The notes below the pieces were generated by a model. The model had not been told where the DNA came from, made no database searches, and saw only the letters and a program-made list of their open reading frames with translations. From Gammaproteobacteria bacterium (GTDB taxonomy: Bacteria > Pseudomonadota > Gammaproteobacteria > Steroidobacterales > Rariloculaceae): a stretch of 34,530 bases of DNA. Where the stretch lies: assembly GCA_022820625.1 (NCBI GenBank), contig JAJEFE010000130.1:1-34530 (forward strand), given 5' to 3'. Below, in pieces: positions 24,206 through 32,398 of the stretch (position 1 is the stretch's first letter; every line of letters begins with the position of its first letter). Made by a program: the position numbers and the translations under genes.

Positions 24206-24599
24206 CGTAACGCTGCACACCATTCATCTGGTCTTTGCCATATTCTGGTTCGGATCGTACATGTGGTCCGAGTTGATTCTCTGGCCGCAGATGCAGAAGG
24301 CGGGCCACCTCGAAGCCGTCCAGGGCGGTCTTCGATCGGTAGCCGTGCGCCAGATCACGGCAATCGGAATCGTCGGGACCATCCTCAGCGGGTACATCCG
24401 CGGCGTGGCCGGCGGGGTTTTCGACCGCATTTACACTCCCTATGGCGTCATGTTCCTGGTCTCGGCCGTGGTCGGCGTGTGGATGATCGCCTGGTGGTCG
24501 ACCTTCCCGGTCCGATCGCTGAAGTGGGGCTGGCGCGCCTATTACAGCGGATTCTGGGTGCTGTTCGCGATGATGGTAGGGATGCACTTCGCTCAATGA
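24195..24599 (+). CDS. Small four-helix membrane protein, CopD/DUF2269-like
   Basis: The 134-residue protein has four hydrophobic segments (around LHTIHLVFAIFWFGSYMW, ITAIGIVGTILSGYI, GVMFLVSAVVGVWMIAWW and SGFWVLFAMMVGM). Helix 1 has two His and the WSELILWPQM exit, similar to the four-helix CopD/DUF2269-type membrane proteins. Function is unknown. ATG 24195 is preferred over 24189 because the purine-rich GGAAGGGG (24181-24188) then has a 6-base spacing. It overlaps the binding-protein gene by 11 bases, so it belongs to the importer transcript. Confidence 0.78.
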   Translation: MTLDVTLHTIHLVFAIFWFGSYMWSELILWPQMQKAGHLEAVQGGLRSVAVRQITAIGIVGTILSGYIRGVAGGVFDRIYTPYGVMFLVSAVVGVWMIAWWSTFPVRSLKWGWRAYYSGFWVLFAMMVGMHFAQ

Positions 24600-24701
24600 G
24601 CTGGCGGCTTTCCGGCCGTCTTTCTGCTTTCCGACGCGGCAAGCTACGTGACCGGACAGAGCGTGCGGGTCGACGGCGGGCTGACGAAGTCGGTTCCTTG
24701 A
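24600..24701 (+). pseudogene. C-terminal fossil of a short-chain dehydrogenase (SDR)
   Basis: Right after the stop of the preceding gene the same frame reads GGFPAVFLLSDAASYVTGQ then SVRVDGGLTKSVP and stops at 24699-24701. The FLLSDAASYVTGQ...VDGG block is the conserved C-terminal signature of classical SDR oxidoreductases. The other 220 or so residues, including the glycine-rich nucleotide site and YxxxK, are absent; the neighbouring membrane-protein gene occupies their place. This marks a deletion junction inside the operon. The following 24702-24859 contains no gene that I recognise; a TATACT at 24778-24783 could be an internal -10. Confidence 0.78.
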
Positions 24702-24859
24702 CGGGTCGGGCGAGTCTGTTGCCCACGCTGCATAACATATTGAGAATTCGTCAACAACCCGACATGGGTTTTGGCACTATACTCATGAAGTCATGTGCTT
24801 GTCGGCGGTACTGCATCAAGCGTCGCGACTTTTCCGGCACAGCCAGGGAATAGAGATCC

Positions 24860-25294
24860 ATGTCATCTGCTACTGACGCAGCCGGAAATCCCGGCATGGC
24901 AAAGTTGACCCGCTGGATCGTGGCAGTCCACCTGCTGATCGTGATCGTGCACATGGCGGCGGCGATCGCCTTTGTCACCGGAGTTGCCCTGGTCAGCGGA
25001 GAGGCTGCAACGGCTTATCTCCTCCACGCGAGGCTGGCGTGGGTGGTGCTGGCGCTGGGGATCGTGCAGGCACTGGCGGTATTCAACCCGGCTCTGCCCG
25101 CGCTGCACTGGATGTACAGGGTTTTTGCCATCCTTGTCGTTATCGGCGAGGTGCTGGAATTGTTTGTCATACCACGCGGATATGTCGATTACCACGTCAC
25201 TGTCGCGATGGTCGTATGGGGCTGCGCGCTGGCGCTCTACGTGCGCATGCTCGACCCGCAGTGGACGGCTGCTGCGGCGTCCGGTACCAGTTAG
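24860..25294 (+). CDS. Small four-helix membrane protein of unknown function
   Basis: The 144-residue protein has a short polar N-terminus and four hydrophobic segments (about 18-45, 58-76, 86-103 and 112-131). No domain is recognised. A His in helix 1 (IVIVHMAAA), His56 (LLHARLAW) and a His before helix 4 (VDYHVTVAM) could be metal or heme ligands, but that is speculation. It starts a new block after the SDR fossil and lies 44 bases before the thiamine-diphosphate enzyme gene. Confidence 0.7.
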   Translation: MSSATDAAGNPGMAKLTRWIVAVHLLIVIVHMAAAIAFVTGVALVSGEAATAYLLHARLAWVVLALGIVQALAVFNPALPALHWMYRVFAILVVIGEVLELFVIPRGYVDYHVTVAMVVWGCALALYVRMLDPQWTAAAASGTS

Positions 25295-25338
25295 CCGAAC
25301 TTCCAATGTCCAGAGACTGGCCTAAGGGGATGCCGGCG

Positions 25339-27114
25339 ATGGATGGCGCGACACTGATCGTCCGAATGCTCGAAGCCTATGGCGTCGAGGTCGTGTTCGG
25401 CGTGCCCGGCGAGACGAGCATCCCGCTATACCGGGCGCTGGCAGACGACGATTGTTCGATCGAGCATGTCATGGCGCGCGACGAGCGAACCTCGGGCTTC
25501 ATGGCTGACGCCTACGCCCGTGTCACGCACCGCCCCGGTGTGGTCGAGTTTCCCAGCGGCGCCGGCCCGCTCTACGGCCTCGCCGCCGTGGCGGAAGCCA
25601 ACGAGTCGGCGGTGCCGATGATCGCCATCACCAGCGACAATTCACTCGCCGTGGAGGGCCGGGGATTCATCGCCGAACTGGACTGCCAGCGGCTGTTTCA
25701 GCCCGTGACCAAGGCGTCGATCATGCTGAAGTCCGCGCGCAAGATTCCCGAGACGATCCGCAACGCGTTTCGCATCGCGACCACGGGCCGGGCAGGGGCC
25801 GTACACATCGCCATTCCCGACAACATCTACTCCGAGCAGGTGCAGCCCGGCGACGTGTCAATGCACGTCGATACAGCCTGCAAGGCGGCGCCCGCGAACC
25901 CGTGCGGTCCGGCTGGCGACAAGTTGGTACAGGTTCGGGACGCCCTGGCCAGGGCGCGCCGTCCCCTTGTCGTCGCCGGCGGCGGCGTCAACCGCTCGGA
26001 CGCCCGAGCGGCGCTGACCGAATTTGCGGAATTGTATGAAGTTCCCGTCGTCACCTCGATGACCGGGCAACAGTCCATCAGCGATACCCATGAACTGTCC
26101 ATCGGCATCATCGGCGACAATGGCTTTCATCCCCATGCGAACCGGGCCCTGGAGGAGTCGGATCTGCTCATCTACGTCGGGTGCCGGATGGGCTCGGTCG
26201 TCACGATCGGGTGGTCGTTTCCGGCGCCGGACCCGGAGAGGCAGATCGTACACGTTGACGTCGATCCGGAGGTACTGGGCCGCAATACCCGCGACGCGCT
26301 CAATATCGTCTCCGATGCAGGGGAATTCTTCCGCCAACTGGTTGCGCTGGGCAGTCTGAAGACAGCGAATGCGGATCCGTCGTGGTCCGCCCTGCTCAAT
26401 CGATGGCGACGGCAGTTCTGGGACCATGCCAATTCCGGGGCAGGCAGCAGCGGAACGAGCGACACGCTGAATCCCTCGGCGGTCATCCAGTCGCTGGGTC
26501 GCCGCATCAGCGAGCCGCAACTGGTGTTCGTGGACCCCGGTACGCCCACCCCGTACACCTGCCGCTACCTGTGCCTTTCGGACGATGCGTCCCGCGTCAT
26601 CATGAACCGGTCCTACGGCGGTCTGGGCTACGCCATACCCGGCGTGATTGCCGGCTGGTACGCAGACCGCGCGAACCGGCCGATCGGTTTGTTCGGCGAC
26701 GGCTCGCTGGGCATGTCCGCCGGCGATCTCGAGACCGTTGTCCGTTTGGGCATTCCGGCGATCCTCCTGCACTTCAACAACTCGACATTCGGCTGGATCG
26801 ACGCGCACACGACGGTGGTGCGCGGCCTTCAGGCCGAGCCACTTCAATTCGACCGGTCGGACTGCGTGGGCATGGCGGCGTCCTATGGGTTCCTCGGCGT
26901 TGGCGTGCATCGCCCGGAGGATCTGGAACCGGCGCTCGACAAGGCGTTTGCGCACGATGGGCCGGTATTCGTGGATGTGCACGTAAGGACCTGTGCCGAG
27001 GAGATTCCCCCCGTGTACACGTGGATAAAGCGCAGCGGGCTGGATCCGCTGGCGGTGGGCGGATCGCGTCTCGACGCTGACATCGCCGCGCAACCTCTCA
27101 AGCGAACGGCCTGA
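25339..27114 (+). CDS. Thiamine-diphosphate-dependent enzyme (acetolactate synthase-like)
   Basis: The 591-residue protein has the three domains of the acetolactate synthase / benzoylformate decarboxylase superfamily: PYR (about 1-170), central (about 190-330) and PP (about 370-560). The cofactor-activating Glu is present in ARDERTSGFMADAYAR (Glu49), as is the ThDP motif GDGS (453-456) to NN (480-481). These enzymes decarboxylate 2-oxo acids or ligate aldehydes. The FAD-site features of true acetolactate synthases are not obvious. ATG 25339 (MDGATLIVRMLEAYGVEVVFG) has AAGGGG 9 bases upstream and matches family starts; ATG 25306 would add 11 residues without a ribosome site. In this operon it may act on an oxo acid or accept a unit from the lipoyl protein. 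Confidence 0.87.
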   Translation: MDGATLIVRMLEAYGVEVVFGVPGETSIPLYRALADDDCSIEHVMARDERTSGFMADAYARVTHRPGVVEFPSGAGPLYGLAAVAEANESAVPMIAITSDNSLAVEGRGFIAELDCQRLFQPVTKASIMLKSARKIPETIRNAFRIATTGRAGAVHIAIPDNIYSEQVQPGDVSMHVDTACKAAPANPCGPAGDKLVQVRDALARARRPLVVAGGGVNRSDARAALTEFAELYEVPVVTSMTGQQSISDTHELSIGIIGDNGFHPHANRALEESDLLIYVGCRMGSVVTIGWSFPAPDPERQIVHVDVDPEVLGRNTRDALNIVSDAGEFFRQLVALGSLKTANADPSWSALLNRWRRQFWDHANSGAGSSGTSDTLNPSAVIQSLGRRISEPQLVFVDPGTPTPYTCRYLCLSDDASRVIMNRSYGGLGYAIPGVIAGWYADRANRPIGLFGDGSLGMSAGDLETVVRLGIPAILLHFNNSTFGWIDAHTTVVRGLQAEPLQFDRSDCVGMAASYGFLGVGVHRPEDLEPALDKAFAHDGPVFVDVHVRTCAEEIPPVYTWIKRSGLDPLAVGGSRLDADIAAQPLKRTA

Positions 27115-27139
27115 TGCAGGCTGAAAGGCAACCAGGGCG

Positions 27140-28378
27140 ATGACCACGGCAGACGAATCGGCGGGCAACGGCCCTGCGCAAGCGAATTCGGCGGGGAGCA
27201 AGGGCTCCGCGTTCGAGGTCCTCAGGATCTTTACGGGGCTCGGATTCACGTGCTTCGGCGGTCCCATTGCGCATCTGGGGTATTTTCGAACGGAATTTGT
27301 CACCAAACGCAAGTGGCTCAGTGAAAGCGCGTACGCGGATCTCGTCGCGCTCTGCCAGTTTCTGCCGGGCCCCGCCTCCAGCAAGGTCGGCTTCTCGCTG
27401 GGACTGTTGCGCGGCGGCTACTGGGGCGGGTTCATGGCCTGGCTGGGTTTCACCCTGCCGTCCGCGGTTCTGCTGGTGCTGTTCGCCTACGGTACCGGGT
27501 TCATCGCCGAAACGGCGGCGGGGCAGGGCCTCATTCGCGGCCTGAAACTTACCGCGGTGGCGATCGTCGCCCATGCCGTCCTGGGCATGGCGCGTGCCCT
27601 CACGCCCGATGCAACGCGTGCATCCATCGGCGCCCTGGCGGCAGTCATCGTCCTGCTCGCACCCACATCCATCGGCCAGATCGCGGCGATCGTCTTTGGC
27701 GGCGTGCTGGGCTGGCGGTTGTGCGGGGGCGAACTCAACGAGCAACCGGAGGTTCTTGATTTCTCCGTGTCGCGACGCGTGGGCATCGTTTCGACGGTGC
27801 TGCTGGCCGTCCTGCTGGGCGCCGCGCTGGTGCCGCTCCCCGATTCCGGTTACTCGATGTTCAACGCCTTCTTCCGTTCCGGTGCACTGGTCTTCGGTGG
27901 TGGACATGTCGTGCTGCCGCTTCTCAACGAAGCCGTGGTCGCGCCGGGTTGGGTCGGCGAGGAGGAGTTTCTCGCCGGATACGGCGCGGCGCAGGCCGTG
28001 CCGGGGCCGCTGTTCACGTTCGGCGCCTACCTGGGCGCCGTTGCCACCGCGCCTGTCATCGGCCCGGCAGCCATCGCGATCGGCCTGTTTGCGATTTTTC
28101 TGCCGGGCATCCTGCTGCAACTGTCGGCGCTGCCTTTCTGGAATGCGTTGCGGGGGCGGCCGGTTGTGCAAGCCATGATGCGGGGAGTGAACGCGTCAGT
28201 GGTCGGAATTCTGGGTGCCGCGCTGTACACGCCCATCTGGACCAGCGTGGTGGTTCAGCCGGCGGACTTCGCCGTGGCGCTGATCGGCTTCGTGCTGCTG
28301 CTGGCCTGGCGGGCTCCGGCGCTCGCCGTCGTGGCTTTCTGTGCGCTGTCGGGAGTCGCGCTGTCCTTGATGGCCTGA
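27140..28378 (+). CDS. chrA: ChrA-type (CHR family) transporter
   Basis: The 412-residue protein is a full-length two-domain CHR transporter. Each half has the signature sequences: FGGPIAHLGYFRTEFV and LCQFLPGPASSKVGFSLG in the N-terminal half, FGGGHVVLPLL and AQAVPGPLFTFGAYLG in the C-terminal half. Known members export chromate. Here there is no chrB or reductase beside it, and it is embedded between a ThDP enzyme and an MmgE/PrpD gene, so export or exchange of an organic or sulfur anion of this pathway is a possible alternative role (inference). Confidence 0.88.
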   Translation: MTTADESAGNGPAQANSAGSKGSAFEVLRIFTGLGFTCFGGPIAHLGYFRTEFVTKRKWLSESAYADLVALCQFLPGPASSKVGFSLGLLRGGYWGGFMAWLGFTLPSAVLLVLFAYGTGFIAETAAGQGLIRGLKLTAVAIVAHAVLGMARALTPDATRASIGALAAVIVLLAPTSIGQIAAIVFGGVLGWRLCGGELNEQPEVLDFSVSRRVGIVSTVLLAVLLGAALVPLPDSGYSMFNAFFRSGALVFGGGHVVLPLLNEAVVAPGWVGEEEFLAGYGAAQAVPGPLFTFGAYLGAVATAPVIGPAAIAIGLFAIFLPGILLQLSALPFWNALRGRPVVQAMMRGVNASVVGILGAALYTPIWTSVVVQPADFAVALIGFVLLLAWRAPALAVVAFCALSGVALSLMA

Positions 28379-28381
28379 GCG

Positions 28382-29737
28382 ATGAAGTACGCGTTCGCCG
28401 ACGCCGTCCTTGGCCTGCGCTTCGAGTCACTCGAACCGGCCGTGGTGGAACAGGCGAAGCGAGTCTTTCTCTATCACGTCTGCACCGCCTTCATGGGGCG
28501 TCGGGCGGCGGAGTTGAATCCGTCGACCGGGTTCGCGGTGATCGCGGGGCTGGGCAATCCGCCGGGCCCGTGCACGGTCATCGGACAGGATCTCAGGCTG
28601 GCGGCAACCGATGCGGCCTACCTGAATTGCCATCTGATCGGCGGCGGCGGATACGATGACGTCATCTTCCCTGCGGGCATGCATGCCGGCCTCATGATCA
28701 TTCCGGTGGCCATGGCGATGGCCGAGGGGCAGCGAGCGTCGGGACCGGAATTCATCGCGGCGCTGGTCACCGGATACGAGATCCTCGGCAAGATCGGCCA
28801 GTGGACCTGGTCCGAGGCAAGTCCGCGCCGGCCCGGCCCCGTATTCGGTCCCATGGCAAGCGCGGGTGTCTGTGCGCGGCTTCTGGGTCTGGACCGTGAG
28901 CGGACGGCCAATGCCATCGGCTACGCGGCGCACGCCGGCATGGGACTGCCCTGCAACCTGAATACGCAGATCCATGCGATGGCCTGCCGGGCGGGCATCA
29001 TGAGCGCGCTTTACGGCGGGGCAGGGGGGGACTGTCCCGACGACATTCTCGAAGGCCCGCTTGGGTTTTACCGCACGTTCTTCGGTGCCAGTCCCGGTTC
29101 GGCGGCGGAGGTGCTTGAGGACTTTGGCAGAAACCACGCGATCATGGCGTCCCGGGAAAAGCGCTACCCGGGCACGATGCTCAACCTGGTGGCGGTGGAA
29201 AAAACCCGGGCACTCGTCATGAGGCACGGGCTGTCGGCCGAGAACGTCGCGTCGGTGACGTTGCAGCTTTCCGAGCAGCGCCGGCGACATCCCACCGCGC
29301 AGCTTCGTCCGCCGTACGCACGGCCGCTGGAAGCGTTTGCCTCGTGCCATTTCCTGATCTCGCTGCTGCTGCTGGACGGCGATATCCGCGAAGATCTGCG
29401 TTGGGAAGCAAAGGATGATCCGGACGTGCTGGAAATCGCGCGGCGGGTGGATACGAGCTTCGTCGAGCACCCCAACCCGATCTACGCGCGGGTCACCATC
29501 AGGACGACAGATGGACGGGTCTTCAAGGCGGAAGGTGACGATCATGTTTTTCCGCCGCTCGATGCGGCGGAACTGCTGCGCAAGCATGCCCGCGGCGTGC
29601 TCTCCGCAGAGCGCATCGACCGGCTGGTCGAGTCGGTTGCGCGGCTCGAGACGAAGGACGACGCTTCGGAAGTTCTCGGCCTGCTGATGCCGGATGTGGA
29701 ACGTCGGCAGGCACGCATCAGGATGCAGGCAAGCTAG
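28382..29737 (+). CDS. MmgE/PrpD family protein with altered active site (copy A)
   Basis: The 451-residue protein has the MmgE/PrpD fold (2-methylcitrate dehydratase, aconitate decarboxylase), seen in QAKRVFLYHVCTA, LVTGYEI and ARLLGLDRERTANAIGYAAH. Canonical members carry an active-site His in HALDFDDTH, a His in FHPTG, a Lys near KPxHxG and a His in KxYPxCxxxH. Here the equivalents read GGGGYDDVIFP (Asp92-Asp93 retained), RRPGPVFGP, NTQIHAMA and EKRYPGTMLN, so the basic residues are gone except HAGL (His101) and Lys-Arg-Tyr-Pro. The second MmgE/PrpD gene at 31043 has the same replacements. The start follows the chrA stop closely. Confidence 0.86.
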   Translation: MKYAFADAVLGLRFESLEPAVVEQAKRVFLYHVCTAFMGRRAAELNPSTGFAVIAGLGNPPGPCTVIGQDLRLAATDAAYLNCHLIGGGGYDDVIFPAGMHAGLMIIPVAMAMAEGQRASGPEFIAALVTGYEILGKIGQWTWSEASPRRPGPVFGPMASAGVCARLLGLDRERTANAIGYAAHAGMGLPCNLNTQIHAMACRAGIMSALYGGAGGDCPDDILEGPLGFYRTFFGASPGSAAEVLEDFGRNHAIMASREKRYPGTMLNLVAVEKTRALVMRHGLSAENVASVTLQLSEQRRRHPTAQLRPPYARPLEAFASCHFLISLLLLDGDIREDLRWEAKDDPDVLEIARRVDTSFVEHPNPIYARVTIRTTDGRVFKAEGDDHVFPPLDAAELLRKHARGVLSAERIDRLVESVARLETKDDASEVLGLLMPDVERRQARIRMQAS

Positions 29738-29746
29738 AGGTTCGAT

Positions 29747-29986
29747 GTGAGTACAGAGATTGAGGTGCCCGAGTTGGGCGAGGGCATTTCCGAAGTCACG
29801 ATCATGAGGTGGCTCAAGGGGATTGGCGATGCCGTCGAGGCAGGCGAAGCGATCGCGGCGGTGGAGACGGACAAGGCGAGCATGGAGATTGAGGCGCCCG
29901 TATCCGGCACGCTGACCGAACTGCTGGCCGAGCCGGGCGATTCACCGGAAGTCGGCGATACTATCGCACGCATGGAATCTGGGTGA
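29747..29986 (+). CDS. Free-standing lipoyl (biotinyl/lipoyl attachment) domain protein
   Basis: The 79-residue protein is one complete lipoyl domain and nothing more: EIEVPELGEGISEVTIMRWL, the modification hairpin ETDKASMEIEAP with Lys43, and GDSPEVGDTIARM. It matches the N-terminal domain of 2-oxo acid dehydrogenase E2 proteins, but there is no peripheral-subunit-binding or acyltransferase domain and no E3 gene in the window. GTG 29747 has AGAGG (29736-29740) 6 bases upstream. It sits between an MmgE/PrpD gene and the Ldh-like gene, so it may be a mobile acyl or one-carbon carrier for this pathway. Confidence 0.9.
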   Translation: MSTEIEVPELGEGISEVTIMRWLKGIGDAVEAGEAIAAVETDKASMEIEAPVSGTLTELLAEPGDSPEVGDTIARMESG

Positions 29987-29993
29987 GGACAAC

Positions 29994-31046
29994 ATGGCGG
30001 AAAGAGACATCACGATTCCGGTCGGGCAGTTGAGAGCATTCACAGCCCGCAATTTCGAGGCCCTGGGTATGTCGCCCGAACACGCCGACCTCATGGCCGA
30101 ACAGATTGCATGGGCGCACATACGGGGTTACCCGTGGTTGGGCGCCCGCAAGATCATTCAATATGGCACGCGCGTCCTGAAAGGTGCGGCCGCGACCCAC
30201 GGCAACCTTTCCCTCGTCACCGAGACCGACAGTCTCGCCGCATTCGATGCGGACAATGCCTTCAGCCAGGTGATCGGCAAACGGGCCATGCTCACGGCCA
30301 TCGGCAAGGCCCGCAACACGGGCGTCGGCACGGTGGTCGTTCGCAATAGTTCCAATGCGTCGGCACTGGGCTACTATGCTGAACTCGCCGCCCGGAAACG
30401 GGTCATCGGACTGGTCATCAACAATGCACCGCCCCTCATGGCGCCGTGGGGAAGCCGCTCGAAGATTCTCGGCAACCAGGCGTTCGCCATCGGCTGCCCG
30501 GCCGGGAAGCGCGATCCGATCATTCTCGACACCGCGCTGTCGGAACTGACGCTGGTCGGCATTCACGCTTACCAGTTGCGCGGCGAACCGCTTCCTGAGG
30601 GCGTGGCGCTCGATGCCGACGGCCTGCCGACCACCGACCCGGCTGCCGCGCTGGACGGCATTCTGGTGCCGGCGGGCCGGCACAGGGGTTCCGGGCTTGC
30701 GATCATGTGGGAAATCCTGACCGGCGTGCTGGCCGGTGGGGACCGCTTCATGTCCGATGTGACCATGCCGGACGTATTCGACAGGCCGCAGGGCACGAGC
30801 CTGTTCTTTCTGGCCATCGAGCCGCAGGCGGTGATGCCCCATGAGCAATTCGTCGCGCGAGTCGACGACCTGGTCGAGCGGATCCATGCGTCGCGGCCCG
30901 CGGACGGGGTCGAGCGGGTCCGGGTCCCCGGCGAGGCGTCCGCCGAGCGCGCCAGGCAAGCCGAAGCAACCGGAGCGGTGCTGTCGGCGGATCTCTACGC
31001 CGACCTTGCACGCTTCGCCGCAAAAATCGGAGTCCGCTGGGAGTGA
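29994..31046 (+). CDS. Ldh/malate dehydrogenase-family (type 2) protein with altered active site
   Basis: The 350-residue protein belongs to the Ldh_2 family (malate, ureidoglycolate and sulfolactate dehydrogenases, NAD(P)-dependent): NFEALGMSPEHADLMAEQIAWA at the N-terminus, GYYAELAARKRVIGLVINNAPPLMAPWG in the middle and GGDRFMSDV near the end. The family's catalytic positions, normally in GxxSHGxxR and in NSxHFGxAGYYA, read GYPWLGARK (Trp48-Leu49) and NSSNASALGYYA (Asn121). Both catalytic His and the Ser/Arg of the first motif are replaced. The start ATG has GAGGA 4 bases upstream, right after the lipoyl gene stop. It overlaps the next gene by 4 bases (GTGA). Confidence 0.87.
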   Translation: MAERDITIPVGQLRAFTARNFEALGMSPEHADLMAEQIAWAHIRGYPWLGARKIIQYGTRVLKGAAATHGNLSLVTETDSLAAFDADNAFSQVIGKRAMLTAIGKARNTGVGTVVVRNSSNASALGYYAELAARKRVIGLVINNAPPLMAPWGSRSKILGNQAFAIGCPAGKRDPIILDTALSELTLVGIHAYQLRGEPLPEGVALDADGLPTTDPAAALDGILVPAGRHRGSGLAIMWEILTGVLAGGDRFMSDVTMPDVFDRPQGTSLFFLAIEPQAVMPHEQFVARVDDLVERIHASRPADGVERVRVPGEASAERARQAEATGAVLSADLYADLARFAAKIGVRWE

Positions 31047-32386
31047 CTACGCTCACACAGCGGCTCGCCCAATACATTTGCGACGAACGATTCGACCGGA
31101 TCGATCCTGCGGCCGTCAAGCGCACCGGGCAGATCCTGGCCTACCACATCGGGCTCGCGTGCCGAGCCGTCAGAGACGAGCATCCCGAAGCGGGCAAGGC
31201 GGTGGCGCTTGCCCTGGACCTGAGCGAAGGCGGCGGCCACGCGACCCTTATCGGCCAGTCGCGCAAGGCCACCCTTGTCGACGCCGTGTTCGCAAACTGT
31301 TCGATGATGCGCGCCATGGGACTCGATGACGTTATTTTTCCCTCCGGCATACACGCAGGCCTCGTGACGTTGCCGGTGGCTCTCGGTATCGGGGAGCGCA
31401 CCCACGCGTCCGGCGCCGATCTCATTACGGCCGTGGTCACCGGATACGAGATCATGGGCAAGTTCGGGCAATTCACCTGGGGACTGGATCCGCCCCGTCG
31501 CCCGACCCAGCCGTTCGGGCCGTTCGGTTCCATCGCCACCGCCGGGAAGTTGCTGGGGTTGGACCAAGAGCAGACCGTGGTTGCACTGGCCTATGCGGCG
31601 CATACCGCCATGGGGTTGGCGGAACACGACTCAGGCCCGGTGTCGCACTGGTACAGCCTCATCTGCCGGCACGCCGTCACCAGCGCGTATTCGGCGCGCG
31701 CGGGCGCCTGGGGGTCGCCCACGGTGATCGAAGGCAGGTACGGATTCGCCGATGCCTTTCTCGGTTCCGGCCCTGTTGACGGAGATGCCATCGCCGATTC
31801 GCTCGGACGCGACTACGCCGTCATGGAGTCCTGCGAGAAGCGTTATCCGGGCACGGCGCTCAACCAGATACCGATCGAGCTGATGCGCTCGATGGTAGTC
31901 GATCAAGGTCTTCGGGCCCGCGACGTGGGTCGCATTCGCATTACGTTTCCCGAAGAAAGGCGGCAATTCTCCGCCGGTCACGAATTGGGCCCGTTCGCCA
32001 ACCCGGGCCTGGCGGCCTCGTCATTCGCCTTCCAGTGCGCCATGCTGTTACTGGACGGGAAACAGGATCTGTCGCGGTACGATGATTTCGCCAACCCGAA
32101 GATCCGGCGCGCGATCGCAGCCATGACGGTGGATTTTGTCCCGGACAAGCCGATACGCTATACCCGGATCGAAGTCGAAACCCGCTCGGGCGCCCGATTG
32201 GTACGCGAGGGGGACGAATTCAGGTTCGCGCCGGATCAGACGCGAATCGTGCTGGAGCGGGATGCGGCCGGCGTTCTGCCAGACGCCCGAATAGAACGGC
32301 TGATCGAGTTGCTGGACGACCTTGAGAACGTGGCGGATGTGGCGGATCTCACGGACTGTCTTTCCCCCGATCCCGCCCGAAACTGA
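31043..32386 (+). CDS. MmgE/PrpD family protein with altered active site (copy B)
   Basis: The 447-residue protein is a distant paralogue of the gene at 28382. Shared marks are AYH near residue 35, LDDVIFPSGIHAGL (Asp95-Asp96, His104), VVTGYEIMGKFGQFTW, PPRRPTQPFGP, AYAAHTAMGL and EKRYPGTALNQ. As in copy A, the family's His of HALDFDDTH, His of FHPTG, the Lys and the His after KxYP are replaced. This may be a heteromer with copy A, which would explain two unlike copies in one operon. GTG 31043 overlaps the previous stop. Confidence 0.86.
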   Translation: MTTLTQRLAQYICDERFDRIDPAAVKRTGQILAYHIGLACRAVRDEHPEAGKAVALALDLSEGGGHATLIGQSRKATLVDAVFANCSMMRAMGLDDVIFPSGIHAGLVTLPVALGIGERTHASGADLITAVVTGYEIMGKFGQFTWGLDPPRRPTQPFGPFGSIATAGKLLGLDQEQTVVALAYAAHTAMGLAEHDSGPVSHWYSLICRHAVTSAYSARAGAWGSPTVIEGRYGFADAFLGSGPVDGDAIADSLGRDYAVMESCEKRYPGTALNQIPIELMRSMVVDQGLRARDVGRIRITFPEERRQFSAGHELGPFANPGLAASSFAFQCAMLLLDGKQDLSRYDDFANPKIRRAIAAMTVDFVPDKPIRYTRIEVETRSGARLVREGDEFRFAPDQTRIVLERDAAGVLPDARIERLIELLDDLENVADVADLTDCLSPDPARN

Positions 32387-32398
32387 CGAGGAGTCTCC

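Noticed and set aside
22214..24223. 669-codon open frame on the minus strand
   Set aside because: It is the antisense shadow of the substrate-binding protein gene; high GC leaves the opposite strand open.
24760..24790. TTGGCAC as a possible sigma-54 promoter
   Set aside because: The required GC of the -12 element is not at the right distance; TATACT nearby suggests at most a weak sigma-70 site.
25858..27384. 508-codon open frame on the minus strand
   Set aside because: It runs antisense to the ThDP enzyme and the chrA start, with a composition typical of shadow frames.
28427..29587. 386-codon open frame on the minus strand
   Set aside because: It is antisense to MmgE/PrpD copy A and has no recognisable motif.
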